Positions 11,064-23,646 of a stretch of DNA of 64,000 bases are shown in pieces. Position 1 is the first letter of the stretch. Each line of letters begins with the position of its first letter. The translations under genes and the position numbers were made by a program. The stretch is from Sialis fuliginosa (lineage: Eukaryota > Arthropoda > Insecta > Megaloptera > Sialidae): positions 17,744,267 through 17,808,266 of the forward strand of contig OY540809.1 of assembly GCA_961205875.1 (NCBI GenBank). Direction: 5' to 3'. A model generated the notes under the pieces. That model was not told the DNA's origin. It made no database searches and saw only the letters and a program-made list of their open reading frames with translations.

Positions 11064-12316
11064 TATTTGCTCTTAATTGACTTTATAACGTTTTACTGTG
11101 TATTGTGTAATAATAAATAACATATATCTAGTTGTTTTTTTCATCTGCTTACTATATGACCATTTATATTATTATTTTCAGGTATTTGAAATAAAATAAA
11201 CACTAAGGTAAGTAAATTCTTTATTAACAGTGCATTAATAACTAAGTACATCTGCATAATATGTTTTGTTAAATATAAATAAGAATGTCACAACAAACGT
11301 TCCTGTAAAACTTTCAGTTACTCGTGAAATACAATATTTGCCATATTAAAATTATTTACTTGATCATGCATCTTTTTTAGAAGCATGTATAATTCTTTTA
11401 ATTATCCTTACATTAGATTTCCTACAGAATTCAAAGTTGACAATCAGTTTACTTAGGTTATGTCGATCGTGTTATGTTTACATATAAGAAAAAATAAATT
11501 CGGATAAAAATATTGTCGCGATCGTGATGAAAATTACAGAGAATATAGAAAAAATGCTCGGCATTCGATACACGAAGAGAAAATTTGCCGAAGTACTACA
11601 GATTTTTAAAAATTTGCTTCGTCGTCAGTTATTAACAGCCAGCGACGGAGCTGAAATCTCAAAATCTGTTGGAGTTCCGGAAATTTTTTCTTTGTTATTC
11701 GAACACTGAATATTCATACTACATCCCCTGCAATTTTCATCACGATCGTGTGTAAGTATATTTCCAATGAAAATTAATATTTACATATACGATACATGAC
11801 AAGGAAATAAATAAAAAAGGCTACCAATGGCTACCATCGACGGTATCCGTTTCGATAATAACGAACATAAACACGCATACATCTCAAATTATAATGACCG
11901 GCCAATATAAAATTTAATTAAGAAAATAATATTGTCTCGATCGTGATGAAAATTACAGGGAAAGTAGAATTAATACTCAGTGTTCGAATAACGAAGAAAA
12001 AATTTGCGCGGCTCCAACAGATTTTTAGATTTCAGCTCCGTCGCTAACTTCCAACTTTTAAAAACATCACGTAGAAATATGTAAATATGGTCAATAGGTC
12101 CATAAAACTTCACTGATTCGCGTAAAATAGTTATTTTTTTAGAAACTCCAACTGATTTATTACAATTAATTATTAAGTATCAAACATTAATCGTGAGTAC
12201 AAACCAATTAACGTTGGTATGCCGGATTCGGCCACACCCCTTTTTGTGACAGCAATCTTAACCTAACAAGCCAGCGAAGTGACAAGAAACATGCAAACAT
12301 TTCCGAATTTCATTAT
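11064..12316 (+). repeat. FB-1 tandem unit b (1,253 bp)
   Basis: This is a near-identical direct repeat of unit a with a few indels (for example cgtgtgtaagtatatttcc instead of cgtgtgtatatttcc near 11750). The first part belongs to the left arm. From about 11804 the unit lies in the unpaired loop. Confidence 0.8.
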
Positions 12317-12967
12317 TATTTGATCTTAATTGACTTTATAACGTTTTACTGTGTATTGTGTAATAATAAATAACATATATCTAGTTGTTTTTTTCATCTG
12401 CTTACTATATGACCATTTATATTATTATTTTCAGGTATTTGAAATAAAATAAGCACTAAGGTAAGTAAATTCTTTATTAACAGTGCATTAATAACTATAA
12501 GTACATCTGCATAATATGTTTTGTTAAATATAAATAAGAATGTCACAACAAACGTTCCTGTAAAACTTTCAGTTACTCGTGAAACACAATATCTGCTGTA
12601 TTTATTATATTATCCACTTGATTAAATATATCTTTTAGAAGTATAAATAATTCTTTTAATTATCCTTACATTAGATTTCCTACAGAATTCAAAATTGACA
12701 ATCAGTTTACTATAAATTAAGCTCAGAGTTCAATAAATATTTATTTATCATTGACCGTTAATTCTATATTAGTGAAGTTTCATGAAATAGTTGACTATAA
12801 TTACTTTAATTATAAATTTCAGCATTTTTTTGCAGAAGCTATAAACGCTATAAACTATGTCTATGATCTTGACTTTCTATCCAAGTTAAATTTTATATTT
12901 GCCGCGTCTTATCAAATCATCAACTGTATACTTGAATTTGATTGGCTGCGTGCGTCGGTGTGTTTCC
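12317..12967 (+). repeat. FB-1 loop: partial third unit and unique spacer
   Basis: A third unit starts at 12317 and stays recognisable to about 12590. Diverged unit-like sequence then follows (cttacattagatttcctac near 12666) and non-repetitive spacer up to about 12964. The same spacer lies in the opposite orientation in FB-2 (about 22257-22636). An open frame of 93 codons spans it but resembles no family known to me. Confidence 0.75.
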
Positions 12968-15900
12968 TTGTGTCATGTATCGTATATGTAAATATTAATT
13001 TTCATTGGAAATATACTTACACACGATCGTGATGAAAATTGCAGGGGATGTAGTATGAATATTCAGTGTTCGAATAACAAAGAAAAAATTTCCGGAACTC
13101 CAACAGATTTTGAGATTTCAGCTCCGTCGCTGGCTGTTAATAACTGACGACGAAGCAAATTTTTAAAAATCTGTAGTACTTCGGCAAATTTTCTCTTCGT
13201 GTATCGAATGCCGAGCATTTTTTCTATATTCTCTGTAATTTTCATCACGATCGCGACAATATTTTTATCCGAATTTATTTTTTCTTATATGTAAACATAA
13301 CACGATCGACATAACCTAAGTAAACTGATTGTCAACTTTGAATTCTGTAGGAAATCTAATGTAAGGATAATTAAAAGAATTATACATGCTTCTAAAAAAG
13401 ATGCATGATCAAGTAAATAATTTTAATATGGCAAATATTGTATTTCACGAGTAACTGAAAGTTTTACAGGAACGTTTGTTGTGACATTCTTATTTATATT
13501 TAACAAAACATATTATGCAGATGTACTTAGTTATTAATGCACTGTTAATAAAGAATTTACTTACCTTAGTGTTTATTTTATTTCAAATACCTGAAAATAA
13601 TAATATAAATGGTCATATAGTAAGCAGATGAAAAAAACAACTAGATATATGTTATTTATTATTACACAATACACAGTAAAACGTTATAAAGTCAATTAAG
13701 AGCAAATAATAATGAAATTCGGAAATGTCTGCATGTTTCTTGTCACTTCGCTGGCTTGTTAGGTTAAGATTGCTGCATAGATAAGGATTGCTGTCACAAA
13801 AGGGGGTGTGGCCGAATCCGGCATACCAACGTTAATTGGTTTGTACTCACGATTAATGTTTGATATTTAATAATTAATTGTAATAAATCAGTTGGAGTTT
13901 CTAAAAAAATAACTATTTTACGCGAATCAGTGAAGTTTTATGGACCTATTGACCATATTTACATATTTCTACGTGATGTTTTTAAAAGTTGGAAGTTAGC
14001 GACGGAGCTGAAATCTAAAAATCTGTTGGAGCCGCGCAAATTTTTTCTTCGTTATTCGAACACTGAGTATTAATTCTACTTTCCCTGTAATTTTCATCAC
14101 GATCGAGACAATATTATTTTCTTAATTAAATTTTATATTGGCCGGTCATTATAATTTGAGATGTATGCGTGTGTATGTTCGTTATTATCGAAACGGATAC
14201 CGTCGATGGTAGCCATTGGTAGCCTTTTTTATTTATTTCCTTGTTGTCATGTATCGTATATGTAAATATTAATTTTCATTGGAAATATACACACGATCGT
14301 GATGAAAATTGCAGGGGATGTAGTATGAATATTCAGTGTTCGAATAACAAAGAAAAAATTTCCGGAACTCCAACAGATTTTGAGATTTCAGCTCCGTCGC
14401 TGGCTGTTAATAACTGACGACGAAGCAAATTTTTAAAAATCTGTAGTGCTTTGGCAAATTTTCTCTTCGTGTATCGAATGCCGAGCATTTTTTCTATATT
14501 CTCTGTAATTTTCATCACGATCGCGACAATGTTTTTATCCAAATTTATTTTTTCTTATATGTAAACATAACACGATCGACATAACCTATGTAAACTGATT
14601 GTCAATTTTGAATTCTGTAGGAAAACTAATGTAAGGATAATTAAAAGAATTATACATGCTTCTAAAAAAGATGCATGATCAAGTAAATAATTTTAATATG
14701 GCAAATATTGTATTTCACGAGTAACTGAAAGTTTTACAGGAACGTTTGTTGTGACATTCTTATTTATATTTAACAAAACATGTTATGCAAATGTACTTAG
14801 TTATTAATGCACTGTTAATAAAGAATTTACTTACCTTAGTGTTTATTTTATTTAAAATACCTGAAAATAATAATATGAATGTTCATATAGTAAGCAGATG
14901 AAAAAAACAACTAGATATATGTTATTATGTTATTTATTATTACACAATACACAGTAAAACGTTATAAAGTCAATTATGATCAAATACTGGGTGATTCATT
15001 TAGATGCACTTTTAAAATAATATCAAAATCAATTGTATCGGGTAATCTTTGTTATCATATAAAAGAACAATTCTTTACATTTATTTTTTAAAGATTATTT
15101 GTTTCAAATGTTGGCCGTAACTACGCCTAACATGGTCCATTCTGCAGTTCCAATTTTCGATGACGCGTTAGAGCATTTCGAGTGGTATTTGGCAAATGAC
15201 GCAAATAATATTGGCTTCCAATTCCTCAATCATAGCCGGCTTATCCATGTAGACTTAGGACATTACGTAGCCCCAAAGGAAAAAGTCTAGAGGTGTGATA
15301 TCCCAAGATTTAGGCGGTCAATTCATCGATCTGAAGCGTGAAATTAACTGTTCACCGAATTGTTCTCGCAATAAAGCCATGCTTTCACGGGCTGTGTGGC
15401 AAGTAGCGCCGTCTTATTGGAACCAAATGTCGTCGAGATTACGGGCTTCAATTTCAGGCAGCAAATAGTCCGTTATCATGGCGCGATAACGGGCGTCATT
15501 CAAATTATTCCACCAGCCCATAAGACGCTACATTTTGTTCACTACGTGTATCACCCAATAATGAATATTGAGTTGCAAATATATCGAATTGTACGTTCGG
15601 TAGGCCAATTATGTGGACCATAAGTTGTTCTAAGCGCACGAAACACATTCTTTGTAGAACACTGATTTTCATAATACAGCTGAATAATTTGTAGACGCTG
15701 TACCGCGTTAAGCCTTTCGATGATGAAATGTTAAACAATACTGAACAAAAATACCATACAGAAACAAGTACCTCTACATGAATCACCCGATAATAATGAA
15801 TTTCGGAAATGTTTGCACGTTACTTGTCACTTCGCTGGCTTGTTAGGTTACGTTAGCCGATTGTTTTGCTGTTATAAAAGGGGGTGTGGCCGAATCCGGT

Positions 15901-16763
15901 ATACCAACGTGATTTGATTTGTACTCACGATTAATGTTTGATATTTAATAATTAATTGTAATAAATCGGTTGGAGTTTCTAAAAAAATAACTATTTCACG
16001 CGAATCAGTGAAGTTTTATGGACCTACTCACTATAATTCCACACTTCTACATAATGTTTTTTTCCCAAAAAATTTTTGTAATCTTTTTTTTGTAAAAGCA
16101 TTTTTTTGAAATGCTGTTTGCGTTAGAATGTGTAATTATGTTTCTGTATGTTTGGATTAAAATTTCATGACATTTCGTTAGCTCGTTTTGATACCGTAAT
16201 CAATTAAAGCCGTCGAATTGTTAGAGGGGCTAATAATTATTTTTTTATTTAAAATCAGTTGGGGTTCCTATAAAGGACAATTTTTTTTTGAAAACTTTAG
16301 GGTTCCCTCTACATTATGTAAAAATTTCACAACTGTAACGGTGATAGTCTTTCAGAAATATTTTTTTTAGTCAGCCGGTCGGATCTATTGTTGACACATT
16401 TTCTTCATTTTACGATAGTATAGAATAGTTAAGGCACCCGAAGCACTTGTTTTAATGAAATTAGATGTTCAATATTATATTATTAATAGTTGTCGCGTTA
16501 TGTCTCTGAAACAATACTGTTTGAGCACTTTTTTCATTAACTTTTGTATCTGACAGATGTTAAGGTTATGTTTATTAAAATTGTTGTATTATGAATAATT
16601 ATAACGTAATAAGAAAGATAATCGTTTGTTTGTTATAATTATGCTAATTAATTCCACTCCCGATGCTTTAAATAGGTTTTATTTGCAATTTTTATTTGTA
16701 CAATTTCTTTATTTTACGTTGGTACCACTACCGTCGCTGGATCGTCGCTAAGTTACTACAGCT
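12968..16763 (-). repeat. FB-1 right arm
   Basis: This is the reverse complement of 8009-11803, with the mariner copy at 14987-15790 and the terminal segment at 15791-16763. The outermost 13 bp differ from the left end (AGCTGTAGTAACT against ATGTATGTGTAGA), so the two ends can be told apart. Confidence 0.85.
14987..15790 (-). mobile_element. Internally deleted mariner-like element, copy 2
   Basis: This is the mirror copy of 8982-9785 with the same length (804 bp), the same internal deletion and the same 11-bp loss in the HTH region. It is a duplicate made together with the arm, not an independent insertion. Confidence 0.85.
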
Positions 16764-16772
16764 TTATTTCGG
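16764..16772. repeat. 9-bp target duplication of FB-1, right
   Basis: TTATTTCGG, identical to 8000-8008. Confidence 0.9.
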
Positions 16773-17206
16773 CTGTAATTATTTATGTACATATTTTTAT
16801 TCCAATGTGAACCTGCGTAAACCTCATGAATAAAGAGTTGGTAATATTGGCTGGAAACATGGATATCATTTCAAATTGTTTTAGCGGGAACTAAGAATAC
16901 AATAAAAATAAAATAGAAAAGTACAAACATTTTACCGTATTTTACATTCTTTAAAATTAATAGAATTATTCTGAAAAAAATAAATAAAAATTCACAGCAA
17001 CAGTTCAGTCAGTTAGGTCCTAACATTTTGGCCATTTCCGCTGATAAACACAGAAATTTAAAATTTAGGATTAAAATGATCATTATAGGACATTCCATGT
17101 CAACACTTTTATTTTTTAACATATAGTACCCATAAACATATAGTACTCATAAATTCTTTCAATTTTTTTAAATGTCTGTAAGTTCTACATTTTTCTGAGA
17201 AAGGTC
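16773..17206. other. 434-bp host spacer between FB-1 and FB-2
   Basis: This is AT-rich single-copy-looking sequence between the two foldbacks. By the duplication evidence it was originally continuous with both the TSR2 5' flank (before 8000) and the sequence after 28473. It may contain part of the former TSR2 promoter. No motif is convincing. Confidence 0.6.
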
Positions 17207-17215
17207 AATATATTT
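17207..17215. repeat. 9-bp target duplication of FB-2, left
   Basis: AATATATTT is repeated exactly at 28465-28473, directly outside the other end of FB-2. Confidence 0.9.
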
Positions 17216-18188
17216 ATGTATGTGTAGATAGCGACGATCCAGCGACGGTAGTGGTACCAACGTAAAATAAAGAAATTGTACAAATAAAAATTGCAAATAA
17301 AACCTAATTAAAGCATCGGGAGTGGAATTAATTAGCATAATTATAACAAACAAACGATTATCTTTCTTATTACGTTATAATTATTCATAATACAACAATT
17401 TTAATAAACATAACCTTAACATCTGTCAGATACAAAAGTTAATGAAAAAAGTGCTCAAACAGTATTGTTTCAGAGACATAACGCGACAACTATTAATAAT
17501 ATAATATTGAACATCTAATTTCATTAAAACAAGTGCTTCGGGTGCCTTAACTATTCTATACTATCGTAAAATGAAGAAAATGTGTCAACAATAGATCCGA
17601 CCGGCTGACTAAAAAAAATATTTCTGAAAGACTATCACCGTTACAGTTGTGAAATTTTTACATAATGTAGAGGGAACCCTAAAGTTTTCAAAAAAAAATT
17701 GTCCTTTATAGGAACCCCAACTGATTTTAAATAAAAAAATATTTATTAGCCCCTCTAACAATTCGACGGCTTTAATTGATTACGGTATCAAAACGAGCTA
17801 ACGAAATGTCATGAAATTTTAATCCAAACATACAGAAACATAATTACACATTCTAACGCAAACAGCATTTCAAAAAAATGCTTTTATAAAAAAAAGATTA
17901 CAAAATTTTTTTGGGAAAAAAACATTATGTAGAAGTGTGGAATTATAGTGAGTAGGTCCATAAAACTTCACTGATTCGCGTGAAATAGTTATTTTTTTAG
18001 AGACTCCAACCGATTTATTACAATTAATTATTAAATATCAAACATTAATCGTGAGTACAAATCAAATCACGTTGGTATACCGGATTCGGCCACACCCCCT
18101 TTTATAACAGCAAAACAATCGGCTAACGTAACCTAACAAGCCAGCGAAGTGACAAGTAACGTGCAAACATTTCCGAAATTCATTATTA

Positions 18189-19003
18189 TCGGGTGATTCA
18201 TGTAGAGGTACTTTTTTCTGTATGGTATTTTTGTTCAGTATTGTTTAACATTTCATCATCGAAAGGCTTAACGCGGTACAGCGTCTACAAATTATTCAGC
18301 TGTATTATGAAAATCAGTGTTCTACAAAGAATGTGTTTCGTGCGCTTAGAACAACTTATGGTCCACATAATTGGCCTACCGAACGTACAATTCGATATAC
18401 CATCGAAAAATTTACAACTCAATATTCATTATTGGGTGATACACGTAGTGAACAAAATGTAGCGTCTTATGGGCTGGTGGAATAATTTGAATGACGCCCG
18501 TTATCGCGCCATGATAACGGACTATTTGCTGCCTGAAATTGAAGCCCGTAATCTCGATGACATTTGGTTCCAATAAGACGGCGCTACTTGCCACACAGCC
18601 CGTGAAAGCATGGCTTTATTGCGAGAACAATTCGGTGAACAGTTAATTTCACGCTTCAGATCGATGAATTGACCGCCTAAATCTTGGGATATCACACCTC
18701 TAGACTTTTTCCTTTGGGGCTACGTAATGTCCTAAGTCTACATGGATAAGCCGGCTATGATTGAGGAATTGGAAGCCAATATTATTTGCGTCATTTGCCA
18801 AATACCACTCGAAATGCTCTAACGCGTCATCGAAAATTGGAACTGCAGAATGGACCATGTTAGGCGTAGTTACGGCCAACATTTGAAACAAATAATCTTT
18901 AAAAAATAAATGTAAAGAATTGTTCTTTTATATGATAACAAAGATTACCCGATACAATTGATTTTGATATTATTTTAAAAGTGCATCTAAATGAATCACC
19001 CAG
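18189..19003 (+). mobile_element. Internally deleted mariner-like element, copy 3 (longest)
   Basis: This copy is 815 bp, flanked by TA (18187-18188, 19004-19005). It matches copies 1, 2 and 4 but keeps 11 bp (ccatcgaaaaa, about 18400-18410) that the others lack. With these bases the HTH end reads PTERTIRYTIEKF, matching the family pattern, so this copy preserves the ancestral state there. The same catalytic core is missing. Confidence 0.85.
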
Positions 19004-20273
19004 TATTTGATCATAATTGACTTTATAACGTTTTACTGTGTATTGTGTAATAATAAATAACATAATAACATATATCTAGTTGTTTTTTTCATCTGCTTAC
19101 TATATGAACATTCATATTATTATTTTCAGGTATTTTAAATAAAATAAACACTAAGGTAAGTAAATTCTTTATTAACAGTGCATTAATAACTAAGTACATT
19201 TGCATAACATGTTATTTTTAATATAAATAAGAATGTCACAACAAACGTTCCTGTAAAACTTTCAGTTACTCGTGAAATACAATATTTGCCATATTAAAAT
19301 TATTTACTTGATCATGCATCTTTTTTAGAAGCATGTATAATTCTTTTAATTATCCTTACATTAGTTTTCCTACAGAATTCAAAATTGACAATCAGTTTAC
19401 ATAGGTTATGTCGATCGTGTTATGTTTACATATAAGAAAAAATAAATTTGGATAAAAACATTGTCGCGATCGTGATGAAAATTACAGAGAATATAGAAAA
19501 AATGCTCGGCATTCGATACACGAAGAGAAAATTTGCCAAAGTAATACAGATTTTAAAAAATTTGCTTCGTCGTCAGTTCTTAAGAACCAGCGACGGAGCG
19601 GAAATCTCAAAATCTGTTGGAGTTCCGGAAATTTTTTCTTTGTTATTCGAACACTGAATATTCATACTACATCCCCTGCAATTTTCATCACGATCGTGTG
19701 TATATTTCCAATGAAAATTAATATTTACATATACGATACATGACAACAAGGAAATAAATAAAAAAGGCTACCAATGGCTACCATCGACGGTATCCGTTTC
19801 GATAATAACGAACATACACACGCATACATCTCAAATTATAATGACCGGCCAATATAAAATTTAATTAAGAAAATAATATTGTCTCGATCGTGATGAAAAT
19901 TACAGGGGAAGTAGAATTAATACTCAGTGTTCGAATAACGAAGAAAAAATTTGCGCGGCTCCAACAGATTTTTAGATTTCAGCTCCGTCGCTAACTTCCA
20001 ACTTTTAAAAACATCACGTAGAAATATGTAAATATGGTCAATAGGTCCATAAAACTTCACTGATTCGCGTAAAATAGTTATTTTTTTAGAAACTCCAACT
20101 GATTTATTACAATTAATTATTAAATATCAAACATTAATCGTGAGTACAAACCAATTAACGTTGGTATGCCGGATTCGGCCACACCCCCTTTTGTGACAGC
20201 AATCGTAACTGATCGTAACCTAACAAGCCAGCGAAGTGACAAGAAACATGCAGACATTTCCGAATTTCATTAT
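19004..20273 (+). repeat. FB-2 tandem unit a (1,270 bp)
   Basis: This has the same organisation as the FB-1 units. It carries a small variant patch near 19545-19590 (attttaaaaaatttgcttcg, cttaagaaccagcgacggag) that is also present in the mirrored unit at about 26090-26145. Confidence 0.8.
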
Positions 20274-21534
20274 TATTTGATCTTAATTGACTTTATAACG
20301 TTTTACTGTGTATTGTGTAATAATAAATAACATATATCTAGTTGTTTTTTTCATCTGCTTACTATATGAACATTCATATTATTATTTTCAGGTATTTTAA
20401 ATAAAATAAACACTAAGGTAAGGAAATTCTTTATTAACAGTGCATTAATAACTAAGTACATTTGCATAACATGTTATTTTTAATATAAATAAGAATGTCA
20501 CAACAAACGTTCCTGTAAAACTTTCAGTTACTCGTGAAATACAATATTTGCCATATTAAAATTATTTACTTGATCATGCATCTTTTTTAGAACCATGTAT
20601 AATTCTTTTAATTATCCTTACATTAGTTTTCCTACAGAATTCAAAATTGACAATCAGTTTACATAGGTTATGTCGATCGTGTTATGTTTACATATAAAAA
20701 AAATAAATTTGGATAAAAACATTGTCGCGATCGTGATGAAAATTACAGAGAATATAGAAAAAATGCTCGGCATTCGATACACGAAGAGAAAATTTGCCAA
20801 AGTACTACAGATTTTTAAAAATTTGCTTCGTCGTCAGTTATTAACAGCCAGCGACGGAGCTGAAATCTAAAAATCTGTTGGAGTCGCGCAAATTTTTTCT
20901 TTGTTATTCGAACACTGAATATTCATACTACATCCCCTGCAATTTTCATCACGATCGTGTGTATATTTCCAATGAAAATTAATATTTACATATACGATAC
21001 ATGACAACAAGGAAATAAATAAAAAAGGCTACCAATGGCTACCATCGACGGTATCCGTTTCGATAATAACGAACATACACACGCATACATCTCAAATTAT
21101 AATGACCGGCCAATATAAAATTTAATTAAGAAAATAATATTGTCTCGATCGTGATGAAAATTACAGGGAAAGTAGAATTAATACTCAGTGTTCGAATAAC
21201 GAAGAAAAAATTTGCGCGGCTCCAACAGATTTTTAGATTTCAGCTCCGTCGCTAACTTCCAACTTTTAAAAACATCACGTAGAAATATGTAAATATGGTC
21301 AATAGGTCCATAAAACTTCACTGATTCGCGTAAAATAGTTATTTTTTTAGAAACTCCAACTGATTTATTACAATTAATTATTAAATATCAAACATTAATC
21401 GTGAGTACAAACCAATTAACGTTGGTATGCCGGATTCGGCCACACCCCCTTTTGTGACAGCAATCGTAACTGATCGTAACCTAACAAGCCAGCGAAGTGA
21501 CAAGAAACATGCAGACATTTCCGAATTTCATTAT
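20274..21534 (+). repeat. FB-2 tandem unit b (1,261 bp)
   Basis: This is a direct repeat of unit a. It ends with the variant ccttttgtgacagcaatcgt followed by a short aactgatcgt duplication that also marks unit a of FB-2, but not the FB-1 units. Confidence 0.8.
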
Positions 21535-22636
21535 TATTTGATCTTAATTGACTTTATAACGTTTTACTGTGTATTGTGTAATAATAAATAACATATATCT
21601 AGTTGTTTTTTTCATCTGCTTACTATATGACCATTTATATTATTATTTTCAGGTATTTGAAATAAAATAAACACTAAGGTAAGTAAATTCTTTATTAACA
21701 GTGCATTAATAACTAAGTACATCTGCATAATATGTTTTGTTAAATATAAATAAGAATGTCACAACAAACGTTCCTGTAAAACTTTCAGTTACTCGTGAAA
21801 TACAATATTTGCCATATTAAAATTATTTACTTGATCATGCATCTTTTTTAGAAGCATGTATAATTCTTTTAATTATCCTTACATTAGATTTCCTACAGAA
21901 TTCAAAGTTGACAATCAGTTTTCTTAGGTTATGTCAATCGTGTTATGTTTACATATAAGAAAAAATAAATTCGGATAAAAATATTGTCGCGATCGTGATG
22001 AAAATTACAGAGGATATAGAAAAAATGCTCGGTATTCGATATTCGAAGAGAAAATTTGCCAAAGTACTACAGATTTTTAAAAATTTGCTTCGTCGTCAGT
22101 TATTATCAGCCAGTGTTATTATCTGTTGGAGTTGCGGACATTTTTTCTTCGTTATTCGAACACTGAATATTCATACTACATCCCCCGCAATTTTCATCAC
22201 GATCGTGTGTAAGTATATTTCCAATGAAAATTAATATTTACATATACGATACATGACACAAGGAAACACACGGACGCACGCAGCCAATCAAATTCAAGTA
22301 TACAGTTGATGATTTGATAAGACGCGGCAAATATAAAATTTAACTTGGATAGAAAGTCAAGATCATAGACATAGTTTATAGCGTTTATAGCTTCTGCAAA
22401 AAAATGCTGAAATTTATAATTAAAGTAATTATAGTCAACTATTTCATGAAACTTCACTAATATAGAATTAACGGTCAATGATAAATAAATATTTATTGAA
22501 CTCTGAGCTGAATTTATAGTAAACTGATTGTCAATTTTGAATTCTGTAGGAAATCTAATGTAAGGATAATTAAAAGAATTATTTATACTTCTAAAATATA
22601 TATTTAATCAAGTGGATAATATAATAAATACTTACC
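21535..22636 (+). repeat. FB-2 partial third unit and inverted spacer (loop)
   Basis: Unit sequence continues to about 22256 and is followed by the spacer 22257-22636. The spacer is the reverse complement of the FB-1 spacer (about 12587-12964). Arm pairing stops at about 21687 and resumes at about 22637, so about 0.95 kb is unpaired. Confidence 0.75.
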
Positions 22637-23646
22637 TTTACTTACCTTAGTGTTTATTTTATTTCAAATACCTGAAAATAATAATATAAATAGTCATATA
22701 GTAAGCAGATGAAAAAAACAACTAGATATATGTTATTTATTATTACACAATACACAGTAAAACGTTATAAAGTCAATTAAGATCAAATAATAATGAAATT
22801 CGGAAATGTCTGCATGTTTCTTGTCACTTCGCTGGCTTGTTAGGTTACGATCAGTTACGATTGCTGTCACAAAAGGGGGTGTGGCCGAATCCGGCATACC
22901 AACGTTAATTGGTTTGTACTCACGATTAATGTTTGATATTTAATAATTAATTGTAATAAATCAGTTGGAGTTTCTAAAAAAATAACTATTTTACGCGAAT
23001 CAGTGAAGTTTTATGGACCTATTGACCATATTTACATATTTCTACGTGATGTTTTTAAAAGTTGGAAGTTAGCGACGGAGCTGAAATCTAAAAATCTGTT
23101 GGAGCCGCGCAAATTTTTTCTTCGTTATTCGAACACTGAGTATTAATTCTACTTTCCCTGTAATTTTCATCACGATCGAGACAATATTATTTTCTTAATT
23201 AAATTTTATATTGGCCGGTCATTATAATTTGAGATGTATGCGTGTGTATGTTCGTTATTATCGAAACGGATACCGTCGATGGTAGCCATTGGTAGCCTTT
23301 TTTATTTATTTCCTTGTTGTCATGTATCGTATATGTAAATATTAATTTTCATTGGAAATATACACACGATCGTGATGAAAATTGCAGGGGATGTAGTATG
23401 AATATTCAGTGTTCGAATAACAAAGAAAAAATTTGCGCGACTCCAACAGATTTTTAGATTTCAGCTCCGTCGCTGGCTGTTAATAACTGACGACGAAGCA
23501 AATTTTTAAAAATCTGTATTACTTTGGCAAATTTTCTCTTCGTGTATCGAATGCCGAGCATTTTTTCTATATTCTCTGTAATTTTCATCACGATCGCGAC
23601 AATGTTTTTATCCAAATTTATTTTTTCTTATATGTAAACATAACAC

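Larger units (their letters stand above)
8009..11803 (+). repeat. FB-1 left arm
   Basis: The arm consists of a terminal segment 8009-8981, mariner copy 8982-9785, unit a 9786-11063 and the start of unit b from 11064. Its reverse complement is the right arm 12968-16763. Small clusters of substitutions separate the arms, for example in the segment 10375-10410 against 14363-14400. Confidence 0.85.
8009..16763. mobile_element. FB-1, giant foldback (MULE/Foldback-like) element, 8,755 bp
   Basis: The outer ends are ATGTATGTGTAGATAGCGACG (left, first 20 bases and one more) and, read inward from the right, AGCTGTAGTAACTTAGCGAC. From 8022 and 16750 inward, the two arms (to about 11803 and from about 12968) are reverse complements with very few differences. 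Coordinates of mirrored features sum to 24772 throughout. The loop is about 1.16 kb. The arms hold a terminal segment of about 970 bp, one internally deleted mariner copy, then 1.25-1.28-kb tandem units. The perfect 9-bp duplication TTATTTCGG flanks it. Drosophila FB elements and many MULEs share 9-bp duplications and long repeat-built arms, so this is the likeliest class. No transposase is present, so it is non-autonomous. Confidence 0.85.

Noticed and set aside
11524-11709. Repeated 61-69-codon frame (MKITENIEKMLGIRYTKRKF..) in many foldback units as a possible foldback protein
   Set aside because: The units are nearly identical at the DNA level, so frame conservation is not informative. 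Several unit copies carry a stop in it, and no family resemblance is seen.
12751-13032. 93-codon frame in the foldback loop spacer, identical in both elements
   Set aside because: There are only two copies from a recent duplication, with no start context or homology. It crosses the border between spacer and arm.
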